Source: Tetracentron sinense
Lineage: Eukaryota; Streptophyta; Magnoliopsida; Trochodendrales; Trochodendraceae
Length of the DNA stretch: 64,000 nucleotides
Assembly: GCA_015143295.1 (NCBI GenBank)
Contig: CM026573.1
Coordinates: 6,002,434-6,066,433 of the forward strand
Reading direction: 5' to 3'
Below, one piece after another: positions 1-10,700 of this stretch; positions within the stretch are counted from its first letter, which is position 1; every line of letters begins with the position of its first letter. Made by a program: the position numbers and the translations under genes. Under the pieces are notes generated by a model, which saw only the letters and a list, made by a program, of their open reading frames with translations, ran no database searches and was not told the DNA's origin.

Positions 1-1
1 A

Positions 2-2977
2 CCATTCCACTTTCGCGGGTTGAAAAGTAGAGATATTGCTCGTTTTGCGGCGTTGAGCTTAGCTAACCCCGAGGCAAAGGACTCATCGACTATTCCGGTT
101 GTGAGTGAATTCCTGGATGTATTTCCAGAGGAGTTGCCAGGATTGCCTCCAGACAGGGAGATTGAGTTTGTGATCGAGCTTGCACCAGGCACAGCTCCTA
201 TTTTCAGGGCTCCGTATAGAATGACCCCTATTGAACTCAAAGAGTTGAAGACTCAGTTGGAGGAATTACAAGGCCTTGGTTTCATTCGACCAAGTGTCTC
301 ACCGTGGGGTGCCCCGGTGTTATTTGTTAAGAAGAAGGATGGCTCGATGCGGATGTGCGTTGACTATCGGCAACTGAACAAAGTCACTATAAAGAATAGG
401 TACCCATTGCCTAGGATTGATGACTTGTTCGATCAGTTGAAGGGAGCGAGATTTTTCTCGAAGAGAGATCTTCGATCGGGTTATCACCAGTTAAAGATTA
501 AGGTGAAAGATGCTCCCAAAACTGCTTTCAGGACTCGATATGGGCACTACGAGTTCTTGGTGATGCCTTTTGGACTCATGAACGCGCCGGCAGCCTTTAT
601 GGATTTGATGAACCGGGTGTTCCGGCCATATCTTGATAGGTGTGTGATTGTGTTTGTTGATGACATTTTGGTCTATTCCCAGACAAGGGAAGATCACACA
701 CGCGACCTACACCTTGCTTTGGAAATGCTGAGAGAGTACAAGCTATACGCCAAACTTAGCAAGTGTGAGTTTTGGTTGAAAGAGGTGGCATTCCTAGGTC
801 ACGTTGTTTCTGTAGAAGGTATCTCGGTAGATCCGAAGAAGATCGAAGCAGTTATGAGTTGGGTGAGGCCCAAGAGTGTCATTGAGATACGCAGCTTTCT
901 TGGGTTGGCAGGCTACTACAGGAGATTCGTAGAGGGTTTCTCTAGCCTTGCAGCACCGCTCACTTACCTGACAAGGAAGAACGCCAAGTTTGTATGGAGT
1001 GATAAGTGCGAGATCAGTTTCACAAAACTGAAGAAGAGGCTTACTACAGCTCCTGTCCTTACAGTGCCATCCGGACCTTATGGGTATGAGGTGTATAGTG
1101 ATGCCTCGCACGTTTGACTTGGGTGCGTGCTCATGCAGCACAAGAAAGTCATTGCTTATGCATCAAGGCAATTGAAGGAGCATGAGAAGAATTATCCCAC
1201 GCACGACTTGGAGCTTGCGGCGGTCGTGTTTGCACTTAAGATTTTGCGTCATTACCTTTATGGGGTGGAGTTCTATGTGTTTACCGATCACAAGAGTCTC
1301 AAGTATCTCTTTTCCCAAAAGGAGTTGAATCTAAGGCAACGGCGTTAGATGGAATTTTTGAAAGACTATGATTGTACCATTCAATACCACCCGGGTAAAG
1401 CAAATGTAGTGGCTGATGCTTTGAGTAGAAGACCTCCGGGGTTATTAGCATGCATGTTAGTGCAGGAATGGAAGCTACTTGAAGACTTGGCAAATCTGGA
1501 CATTAGTGTGAATGACTCTGTCCGTAGTCCTATCTTGGCAAATGTCACGGTTCGGCCATACATTATAGATTTGATCCAAGAATACCAAGCTGCGGATGCT
1601 GAACTGTTGGCTTATCGGGACAAGGAAGTTGCCAAGGGTAGTGAAGACTTTTCTCTCACTAGCCGATGTGCTATCACATTCAAGGGAAGGCTGTGTGTCT
1701 CAGCCAATGCAGATCTTCGGAGGGAGATTATGGATGAAGCCCACCGGGCAAAGTACACTGTGCATCCTGAGGGTACAAAGATGTACCGGAACCTCAAGAG
1801 TCACTTTTGGTGACGGAATATGAAGAGGGATGTTGCGGAGTATGTAGCACGATGCTTAGTGTGCCAACAGGTGAAGGCAGAGCACATGCGGCTGGCAGGT
1901 CTATTGCAGTCTCTTCCTATTCCTGAGTGGAAATGGGAGAACATATCCATGGATTTCATAGTTGGCTTGCCAAAGATAGCAAGGGGCTCAGATGCGATAT
2001 GGGTAGTAGTGGATCGTTTGACAAAGTCCGCTCATTTCCTACCGTACCGAACTACTTTCAACTCTAGCCAGTTGGCCGCTCTATACATCAAGGAAGTGGT
2101 GAGGTTGCACGGAGTGCCCGTCAGTATTGTGCCGGATCGGGATCCAAGATTCACGTCAAGATTTTGGAAAAGTTTCCAAGAGGCTATGGGTTCCCGACTT
2201 GATTTCAGCACCGCTTTTCATCCACAGACGGATGGATAAACCGAGAGAGTGAACCAAGTCATTGAAGACATGCTTCGGGCTTGTATGTTGGATTTCAGAG
2301 GCAGTTGGGAAGAGCACTTGCCTTTGGTTGAATTCGCCTATAATAACAGCTATCAGGCAAGTATCCAAATGGCACCATTTGAGGCCTTGTATGGGCGAAG
2401 TTGTAGGTCTCCTCTCTATTGGGATGAGGTAGGAGAAAGGAAAGTACTTGGTCCGGAGTTGATTGAGCAAACTGCAAACACAGTTAAGATCATTCGGGAT
2501 CGATTGAAAGCCGCTCAAGATCCCCAGAAAAGTTATGCGGACACGCGCCGTAGAGACTTGAAATTTCAAGTAGGGGATCAAGTTTTTGTGAAAGTATCTC
2601 CTAGCAAAGGGATCATGAGATTTGGCAAGCGAGGCAAGCTTAGTCCTCGGTATGTTGGGCCTTTTGAGATTATCACGCGAGTTGGTGAGGTTGCTTACAG
2701 GGTAGCTCTCCCACCTCACATGGCCGCAGTTCACAACGTCTTCTATGTGTCTATGCTTCGGAAGTACATTGCGGATCATTCGCATGTCATAGACTTGGAA
2801 CCGTTGGAGATTCGAGAGGACCTCACCTTGATTGAAAAGCCGGTTCAGATTTTGGATCGAAGAGATCAAGTGCTTCGTAAGAAGACAATCCATTTGGTTC
2901 TTGTGCAATGGCAACACCATGCTCGGGAAGAAGCTACATGGGAGCGTGAAGCCGAAATCAAAGCGAAGTACCCATAA
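2..2977 (+). pseudogene. Ty3/gypsy (Tekay-like chromovirus) pol, 5'-cut by the window, four stops
   Basis: This is one reading frame from base 2 to a terminal TAA at 2975-2977, interrupted by stops at 1115-1117, 1346-1348, 1811-1813 and 2237-2239. In order it shows the end of the protease linker, reverse transcriptase (FVDDIL catalytic motif near 655), RNase H (DASHV near 1100, TDHKS near 1285), the integrase zinc finger (H...H...CLVCQQ, 1740-1880), the integrase core (MDFIVG, PDRDPRF) and a C-terminal chromodomain-like segment ending EEATWERE. Order RT-RH-INT-chromodomain is diagnostic of plant chromoviruses; the Tekay/Del lineage is my judgement from sequence style. It lies immediately upstream of its polypurine tract and 3' LTR. 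The stops make it non-functional. The gag half and 5' LTR lie outside the window. Confidence 0.95.
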
Positions 2978-3075
2978 TTATTTGAATGAGTTTTTGTATA
3001 AGTTTGTAAATGACTTGTAATTTTCTTTTGGTTTGTAATGCAAGTAGCGTCTAAATTTCGAGGACGAAATTTTGT

Positions 3076-3088
3076 AAGGGGGGGAGGA
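3076..3088 (+). other. Polypurine tract of the first gypsy element
   Basis: A purine run with seven consecutive G lies directly before the TGTAGAG start of the 3' LTR. It is the expected plus-strand primer site. The CGAGGACGAAATT stretch just before it recurs before the polypurine tract of the second gypsy element (60580-60593). Confidence 0.85.
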
Positions 3089-3296
3089 TGTAGAGCCCCG
3101 GACCTTTTCACATTTAATGCATGACACTTTCGTTGCCATTTTGCCTTTAAAGAGGTATAATTAATAAATAATGAAGAAATTGGAAATTTCGAAATGTCAG
3201 AAATGTTCATTTTCGAAGTACGAACCCAACGCAAGTTGAATCGTCAAAATCGGACGAACGAGTCAAAAGATATGGCCAAAACAGTTTGGACCTGCA

Positions 3297-3480
3297 GGCA
3301 ACCGATCGCTCGGTCCATAGAGCGATCGATCGGTCCAAAACCGATCGATCGGTAGCTATCGACTGGTCAAGATTTTTGTATGGGGAAATTTTCCAGAGAG
3401 TTGATTTTTGGTCGAGAGCTCGGTCAACACACCGATCGATCGGTCATTAACACCGATCGCTTGGTCCTCGTGTTTTGCAG
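3297..3480 (+). repeat. Cluster of GATC-centred palindromes in LTR
   Basis: Variants of ACCGATCGATCGGT and ACCGATCGCTCGGT occur five or six times within about 180 bp. The perfect form is a 14-bp palindrome. The same cluster, with different spacing, occurs in both LTRs of the gypsy element at 53-63 kb. Confidence 0.85.
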
Positions 3481-4863
3481 AATTTTCACTAAGGGCATTT
3501 TCGGCATTTGGGTGTTATACCCTTTCTTATATAGGATCGCCCGAGCCTTTAGGGCTTCATTTCGACACTTAGAGAGATTGGGAGATTAGAAGAGAGGAGA
3601 AAGGGTTTCCTAAGCTAGGGTTTTGCTTTTGGAGAAGAATCAAAGGGGTTTTGAGACCCTAGATCACTTCAAGTCCGGCTTTTCTCCAAGATCACGGCTC
3701 AAGCACTCGTGGAGAGCGTTCCCCAAGCTAGGGCAACACCTCACGGTCATTTTTGGAAGGGGTTTCTTCCTCATTTCTTCAAGGTCGGTACTTCTTGCTA
3801 CCCTCCTAGTTATAGCTCCTCTTTTCCTTTATTTCTCTTTGTTTCCTTCCTTTATTCATGTGCTATGAGTTTGGAAGTGTGAACGTGGTGAATGGAGATG
3901 GAATAGGCGATTGGATGCCAATGGTTGTGTTGTGATGATTGAAACGGGGGAGGGCATTGTATCCATAATAAACATACATTTATGATGTGAGTAAACTCAC
4001 CTAGAAAAGCATGATTTAGGTTTAAATGAATAATGAACACACCATGTTTGATGAAATGCCAAGGTGAATAAAGTGAGTTGTGAATTAGGAAATGCATGCC
4101 TAATAAATTATGGATATTGCTAGGGCCTATGATAGTGTGTTTTCTTGCTTTTCCTAAATGATGTGAATATTACATTGCTCAATCATTGATGTTATATGTG
4201 TTGTGAATTACTCAAATGTCATATTTAAATTTAAATGCAAGTATGTACACGATTCCCACGAGCACGGCATGCATGACATGATTTACCGAGGTTTTCAAGA
4301 ACATGGTTAGAGGTGGGACATATCCTACGATATGTTTTACCTCGCTTTTCACAAGAAAACAAGAATCAACATTCCACGAGTGGTTTCCCCTCACTCACAA
4401 GTGCATATCATGAAGAAGGGTCTCCCTTCCCTCGCAAGTACATACATATTATGAAGAAGGGTCTCCCTTGCCTCTCAAGTGCATTGCATAAAGAAGGGTC
4501 TCCCTTCCCTTTTAAGGCATCTCTCAAGCGCATCTCACAAGGATATCTCACAAGTGTATCTCACAAGTTACATGATCACAAGCAAGCACGCATGACATGC
4601 ATGACATGACACGTACGACACGCTCGACAAGATCAAGCAAGACAAACACGACAAGCTTTCAAGTACGAAAAAATATTTCAAACCAAGTCAAGTGCACGAT
4701 GTTTTCAAGAGGTTTTATTGGCTTTCTACGAAATACAAGCATGCTTATAAATTGCTTTACTTCCTTGTATGATATGAATTTTTTTCCGTCTAACATATAT
4801 GAATTGCTCCTGATTTATGTATTGCCATTTTATGCTATGACTATTGGTTAGTATTTAGTACCC

Positions 4864-4884
4864 GCTGAGTATTCCATGCTCAGC
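4864..4884 (+). other. Conserved LTR hairpin
   Basis: GCTGAGTAT pairs with ATGCTCAGC around a 3-nt loop, giving nine pairs of which one is T-G wobble. An equivalent hairpin stands at the same relative place in the LTRs of the second gypsy element (55171-55190, 62599-62618). It probably lies in the transcribed part of the LTR. Confidence 0.6.
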
Positions 4885-4894
4885 CGTACTTCTT

Positions 4895-5014
4895 ATGTCG
4901 GCAGGTTCAGAGGGAGCTGCTGCTCCATTTGATGTTTGTGCTCCTGGTCCATGGGTGGAAGAGGAGTACGTCGAGGAGCCTTTGGAGGAACCTCCCGTAG
5001 AGGGTTATCAGTAG
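4895..5014 (+). CDS. Short acidic reading frame in LTR
   Basis: ATG to TAG, 39 codons, rich in Glu and Pro, containing PWVEEEYVEEP. A splice-acceptor-like GGCAG lies about 20 nt after the hairpin. The LTRs of the second element have a matching frame with PWVEETYAEE at the same place. Whether it is translated alone, as a spliced exon, or not at all is unknown. I include it because the resemblance survives in otherwise diverged LTRs. Confidence 0.3.
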   Translation: MSAGSEGAAAPFDVCAPGPWVEEEYVEEPLEEPPVEGYQ

Positions 5015-5313
5015 GTGGTGTTAGATTCTGAGTGGATTAGCTGTGGGTGAGCATGAATGATTATATCTATGTATTTTGGCGGGCATGTCTGCACTTTCTT
5101 TGTTTTGATTTCTTTGTATTAAACTTGGACCATGTGTATATACTTAGAGGTTGTTAGACTTCCGCTGTGTTTCATAGTTATGTTTCCGCTGTCATCCTCT
5201 ATTGTATATGCTCTGTGGGTTTTTGCAGGTTGGTTTGTCAAGCAAGTCATGTAAGCCATGATTGGTCGTCCAAAGTTCACTCTAACTCCTAGGGTGGGTT
5301 TTGGGTCGTGACC

Positions 5314-5485
5314 CTGCAGCTCATGACCTTGCAAATGTTGCAGATTCCGAGGCTTACAAGTTTTTTAGATCTGGAAGTTGTATTAAGGAAAATCTGAAAT
5401 TTGCTAGCAGAGGTTTTAACCTCCGGGCCCATGTACACTACTCTTTCAGATGAATAAATTATTAGTTCTACAAAAAAAAAAAAAG
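5314..5485 (+). pseudogene. Polyadenylated 3' coding tail (retrocopy or terminal-exon fragment)
   Basis: An open frame of about 45 codons runs from the LTR junction to TGA at 5451-5453 and contains ANVADSEAYKFF and SRGFNLRAHVHYSFR. AATAAA follows at 5453-5458 and a 13-A run at 5472-5484. Stop, AATAAA and A-run with this spacing look like the end of an integrated cDNA. The upstream part would lie beyond the 5' end of the first gypsy element, outside the window. I do not recognise the protein family. Confidence 0.4.
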
Positions 5486-5885
5486 CAATGCTCATTAAAG
5501 CCTTTAATGAGCAGTCCCTCTAAGAAGATGACATGTGGGAATATTTTTTTGAATCCGAATATTGGATGTTAAGATAGGTCCATTAGGAGACACGTCAAAA
5601 TTCAGTCAGATCGGATGTATTTGGACCGTCCGATTAGACCATAATTTGTCAGCATTAACCCCTTAAGGTTCACTAGACCATAACTAGGTTATAATATAAA
5701 TTATTGATTTTCCCAAATTTGATCGGATGATCTATAAATGTCCGATCGAATTGAATTTTTGCCATGTGTCACTTTGGAGACCTGTCTTGACATCCAACGG
5801 TTGGATTATAGAAAAATCCGTCATGTGTCACGTTAATAAGGACCGACCATTAAAGGCTTTGATGAGAATTGCTCATTTAAATGCT
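5486..5885. mobile_element. Foldback MITE
   Basis: The left end (ATGCTCATTAAAGCCTTTAATG) is mirrored at the right end near 5845-5885 (ATTAAAGGCTTTGATGAG...GCTCATT). The interior has no coding sequence and also carries scattered inverted segments (ATGTGTCAC). No clean target-site duplication was found; superfamily unassigned. Confidence 0.5.
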
Positions 5886-6003
5886 ACTTTATATATATAT
5901 ATATACACACGTGCAAACACGTATAATTTTTTATTATTATTAATGAAAAAAAATTAAGATTAAAAAAAAAGGACTCTTTTTACTAGGATCCTTATTGATA
6001 GTA

Positions 6004-6120
6004 ACTTCTTATAATCACTTTAAAAAGAGTTCCATTAAAAAAAATTACTTCTTATAATGACTTTAAAAAGTGTTCCATTAAAACAAAATTACTTCTTATA
6101 ATCACTTTAAAAAGATCTTT
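6004..6120. repeat. Short tandem repeat, about 44-bp period
   Basis: ACTTCTTATAATCACTTT begins at 6004, 6047 and 6091, with AAAAAG and TTCCATTAAA following. There are about 2.6 copies in an AT-rich stretch (5900-6570) in which I see no gene. Confidence 0.75.
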
Positions 6121-6576
6121 CTACGTATAAGTATAAGGAAGACTAAAGAGTACTCTTTAAGACTTTTTAATAGAGTCATTCCAAATCTCTAATAGAGAGT
6201 CCTTATCAATAAAAAAAAATACTTAATCACTTAGAAGATAATTTTATTAATATTAAAAGAGTTATTAAACTTTGGTTATACTCTAAGTTATGCATAAATA
6301 AAATAAGTTTAAAGGTATTTACTTCCAAGTAAAGTTTTGCATACTCCTTGTACTTTTATTAGTAGATTGATATATGCTATCGATATATCAATATTTGATT
6401 TCGTATTCTATTATAAATCAAATATGGAGTATATTCAATATCTATTGACATACTTATTGCTAGCCCAAAGACATAAATTTCGTTCCAAATGATGTTGTGA
6501 GAGCAACACTTAACCCTTCAATAAGGTAATAAATATTTTTTTAAAGAAAAAATTTATAAATTTAATCAATTATAGG

Positions 6577-7107
6577 TAGGGGTGGTTAATGAATAAGGTG
6601 TTCGTGAACAGCTTGAACTTGTTCGTTTAGTTAGTAAACAAGTCAAGCTGAGCTTGATTTTCGAGCTCATTTAATTAATGAGCCAAGCCTAAATACAACC
6701 CTCACTGGCTCATTAAAAGTTATATATATAATATTTATTCTTAAAATATTTTTAAATTAATAAAATATTTGCTTACATTTAAGTATATAATTTACACACT
6801 TAAGAGGCAAAAAAAGAAAGGAACCTTTCAACCTTTACGCTTGTTATGCGAGTTAATATAAAAGTTGTAGATTAAAGTGATGAATTTAAATGACTTCATC
6901 TTATTAAAAGAGTAATTTTTAAACTAATTATATGTTATATGTATATTCTTAAACTAATCTTATATTAATCGAGCTTGTTAAAAGCTTCAAACTGGGCTCT
7001 AGATCGGTTTGACTTGTCTATAAACTAGTTGAGCCAAACTTGAACACCTTGAAATATTTATAAGCGTCATAAAAGCTCGTCTTGTTAGTTAGTGATACTT
7101 ACCTCTA
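6577..7107. mobile_element. hAT-like MITE rich in GAGCTT motifs
   Basis: It starts TAGGGGTGG and ends ACCTCTA, an imperfect terminal inverted repeat. Flanks ATTATAGG and ATTAAGGT are a plausible diverged 8-bp target duplication. The interior has GAGCTT and GAGCC words and an AT-rich centre but no reading frame. Confidence 0.45.
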
Positions 7108-7114
7108 ATTAAGG

Positions 7115-7248
7115 TAGGGGTGGCAATCAGGCTGAGTTCGAGCTTCAAAACTTTTGTAAATGTGCCCATTTTTTTTGGGTCAGGCTATTAAAAATACCAA
7201 AACTAAAGCCCAAACCCAAACCCAAACCATTGCCAGTTGCCACACCTA
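7115..7248. mobile_element. Small hAT-type MITE
   Basis: TAGGGGTGGCAA at the left end is matched by TTGCCACACCTA at the right, a 12-bp inverted repeat with one mismatch. It is 134 bp and non-coding. It abuts the right flank of the previous MITE and lies about 500 bp upstream of the PDP-like gene. Confidence 0.65.
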
Positions 7249-7752
7249 TATTTCGGTTTCAGAGGAAAGCTGTGTCGCGCCTTGTTTACAAAACATAGAG
7301 CAAAAAAATGAAAATGACTGCTTTTAAAAAAAAATTATTTTTCCATCAAGCTTGCCGGAGCATCCTCCAAAGTCCAAACACCGAAGTGTCAGCTTATTTT
7401 GGATGTTGCTAACAGGCACTCTCATCCATTTCAGTAATTAAAGAAGAAAAAAAAGTAATATATTGAATGGTTAAGATCGTCCGACAAGGTCAACTTTTGA
7501 CCGTTATAGGCAATAAACCCATAACAATTTAAGTATAATAGTACCGGGCCTATATTTAACCTAAGTTTGATTCCGCAATTAGGCCATTTGGCCCACACGT
7601 GCCACATCTGAAGGCAATTTGACGCCATCAGGCGTTGACGAGATTGACCCTAGCATTTACCTTAAACGAAATGGAGATCTAGTGTATCTCTCGTCTTACA
7701 TTATTTCCTTATCTCCCTGAAATTATCGCGAGAAAACACAGTCTCCCCGAAA

Positions 7753-10700
7753 ATGGAAACCCCAGAAACCCTAGTCGATGATTCTCTTGCATTTCAACCT
7801 GCTAAATCTCCAATCGCAGAAGATAAACCCCTAAAAGAAGTATCTGGGACCTCTGATTTTCCTGGTTCGATCGAGATGGATATCAAATTAGAGTTTCCTG
7901 TCGAGGTTTCAGTTGCAGGAGTTCAAGGAAATGGAGTTAAAGCTTCTGTTGACAAGGATGTTGTTGTAGCGGCAGATCGATTTGTTGAAAGAGAGGTTTT
8001 GATTGAGAGGAGATCTGTAACGGGAATCGAAGAATCGATGGTCGGGACTGGAAAAAATGGCGGAATGGGTGGTGAGGTGGTGAAGAATTGCTTAATTGAT
8101 GATGGGGTTTCTGCAGAAACTCGAATGATTGAAGGTTCTTTGGGGTTTCTAGAGAATGGGGAAGAATCAGAGGTTACACGAGATAATGGGAAAAAAAGGA
8201 GGGATCTTTTTGTTACAGAAGTAGATTCTGCAGTTAATGAGAAGAAAGAAGTATTTGTAGATGAAGGATCGAAAGCAGATGGTGCGTCTCGATTGAATGT
8301 GGGTGATTATGCTAAGAAGATTGGAGTTTCAGGAACAGGTATTTCGCTTATTGTGGATGTTCATGGTTCTTCAGTTAGTATAGATAAAGATAATGGTAGT
8401 GAAATGAAATGTCTTTTGTTTTCGGAAAGTAAGGAGAATCCAACTTCAGAAAGTAAAGTTAGAGAAAAAAGCAGTTCGAATCAGAAAAGCTTGTGTAAGG
8501 AGGATGAAGCTTCATCTTTTAAAAATGGGGAAAACCCAGATGCCAATGTTACAGAATTGCTTCTTTCCATGAATGAGATAAAAAACTGTGGCATTGTTGA
8601 AGGAAAAGGAAAAGGAAAAGGAAAAGAGAAGGTAAAAGACCCATCCATGAAGAAAAAGAGGAACAAAGATTCTGAAGTTCGAAATGACAATGATGAAGCT
8701 AGAGAAGCTCTTGGCGGCAGAAAAACAGCTTCTTCATCTAAGAAGGCGAAAAAAACCAAGCTTTCAAGGTCTCCTCCAACAACAGAGCACCAAACTCCCT
8801 GTGTTGAAAATGGTGATGCTAGGGCCAAAGAAGAACGTAATATGCGATCTGCGTCGAGGGATCGGAAGAAGAGCAAGTATTTGTCACCTCCCTACACAGA
8901 TCTAGGCTGGGTGAAGAAGAGTTTGATCTCCATTAGAGATTCTGAAACAGAAACGCCAGAAGTTTTCGAAGTTTCTCCTGGAGAGGAGTGTCATAGTGGG
9001 GCTGCTTTCCAGCTGATTGGGTATCCTCCAAATCCCTCTAAGAAACCTGGTATTGGGCGTAGTAAATCGAAACGAAACCAGAAAAAGAGTGTTCTCGAGG
9101 AAATCAATGCATCTGCAGACGAAATGCTCTATGAACTCCTTTCTACAGCTCTTGATGCTCAATATCTGAAGGAACATCAATCTTCTGATTCGATTGAGGG
9201 ATTCTTTTGCAGATTTAGAAGCTCCCTGTATCGTAATGGATCAAATTATGAGGTGTATAACAAACACCCAGCTGATCAAGCTGGTACAAAGAGAGAGTCT
9301 TTAGATGCTAAACCTGGTTTGTTGTGGGAAGATTCGCAGGAGACTGGCTACCTTTCACCTGAAGGTAAATCTCAGCGGAAGAAGAGAAAGAGGAAGGAAG
9401 AAGCAATATCGGAGAGCCCTCAAATTAAACAATCCGGTACAAAGAGAGAGTCTTTAGATGCTAAACCTGGTTTGGTGCCGGAAGATTCACAGGAGACTGC
9501 CCACCTTTCAACTGAAGGTAAATCTGAGCAGAAGAAGAGAAAGAGGAAGAAAGAAGCAATATCAGAAAGCTGTCAAATTAAACTAGCTGGTACAAAGAAA
9601 GAGTCATTGAATGCTAAACCTATCTTGTTGCGAGAAGATTTTCCGGAAACTGAACGCCATTCACCTGAAGGTAAATCTGGGCAGAAGAAGAGAAAGAGGA
9701 AGGAAGAACCAATATCAGAGAGCCCTCAAATTAAAGTATCCGGTGCAAAGGGAGACTCTTTAGATGTTGAAGCTGGTTTGTTGCGAGAAGATTTGCAGGT
9801 GACTGACCACCTTTCACCCGAAGGTAATTCTGAGCAGAAGAGAAAGCAGATGGAAGAAGCAATATCAGAGAGCCCTCAAATTAAACTTGCCAGTACAGAG
9901 AGAGAGTCTTTAGATGGTGAACCTGGTTTGTTGCGAAAAGATTTGCAGGAGACTAACCACCTTTCACCCGGAGGTGAATCTGAGCAGAAGAAGAGAGAGA
10001 GGAAGAAAGAAGCAATATCAGAGAGCCCTCAAATTAAACTAGCCAGTACAGAGAGAGAGTCTTTAAATGCTGAACCTGGTTTGTTACGAAAAGATATGCA
10101 GGTGACTAAGCACCTTTCACCTGAAGGTAAATCTGAGCAGAAGAAGAGAAATAGGAAGAAAGAAGCAATATCAGAGAATCCTCAAATTAAACTAGCCAGT
10201 ACAGAGAGAGAGTCTTTAGATGCTGGACCTGGTTTGTTGCGAAAATATTTGCAGGTGACTAATCACCTTTCACCCGAAGGTAAATCTGAGCAGAAACCTG
10301 AAGGTAAATCTGAGCAGAAGAAGAGAAAGAGGAAGAAAGAAGCAATATCAGAGGGCCCTCAAATTAAACTAGCCAGTACAATGAGAGAGTCTTTAGATTC
10401 CGGACCTGGTTTGTTGCGAGAAGATTTGCAGGTGACTGACCACCATTCACTTGAAGGTAAATCTGAGCAGAAGAAGATAAAGAGGATGGAAGAAACAATA
10501 TTAGAGAGCCCCCAGATTAAACTTGCTGCTAAGACAAACCATAAGAAGGGTAAGACTAATGGAGAATCTTTGCAGGCGGCTCTTCTCTTAACATTTGCCC
10601 CAGGGTTCTCATTGCCTTCAAAAGACGATTTGATTATGGTATTCGGAAGGTTTGGGGCTTTGAACAAGTTAGAAACAGAAGTATTGAAAGATTCTGGTTG

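Larger units (their letters stand above)
3089..5313 (+). repeat. 3' LTR of the first gypsy element
   Basis: It starts TGTAGAGCCCC after the polypurine tract. The end is placed where GGGTCGTGACC aligns with the GGGTCGTTACA end of the second element's LTRs, so it is accurate to a few bases. Length is about 2.2 kb, against 2425 bp for the second element. The two LTR types share blocks (the region around 3170-3290, the GATC palindromes, the hairpin and acidic frame near 4864-5014) but are otherwise diverged, so they are related subfamilies. No target-site duplication can be tested because the 5' LTR is outside the window. Confidence 0.85.

Noticed and set aside
8481..8876. 131-codon minus-strand frame inside the PDP-like gene
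   Set aside because: Antisense shadow of a long Lys/Glu-rich coding region; no domain.
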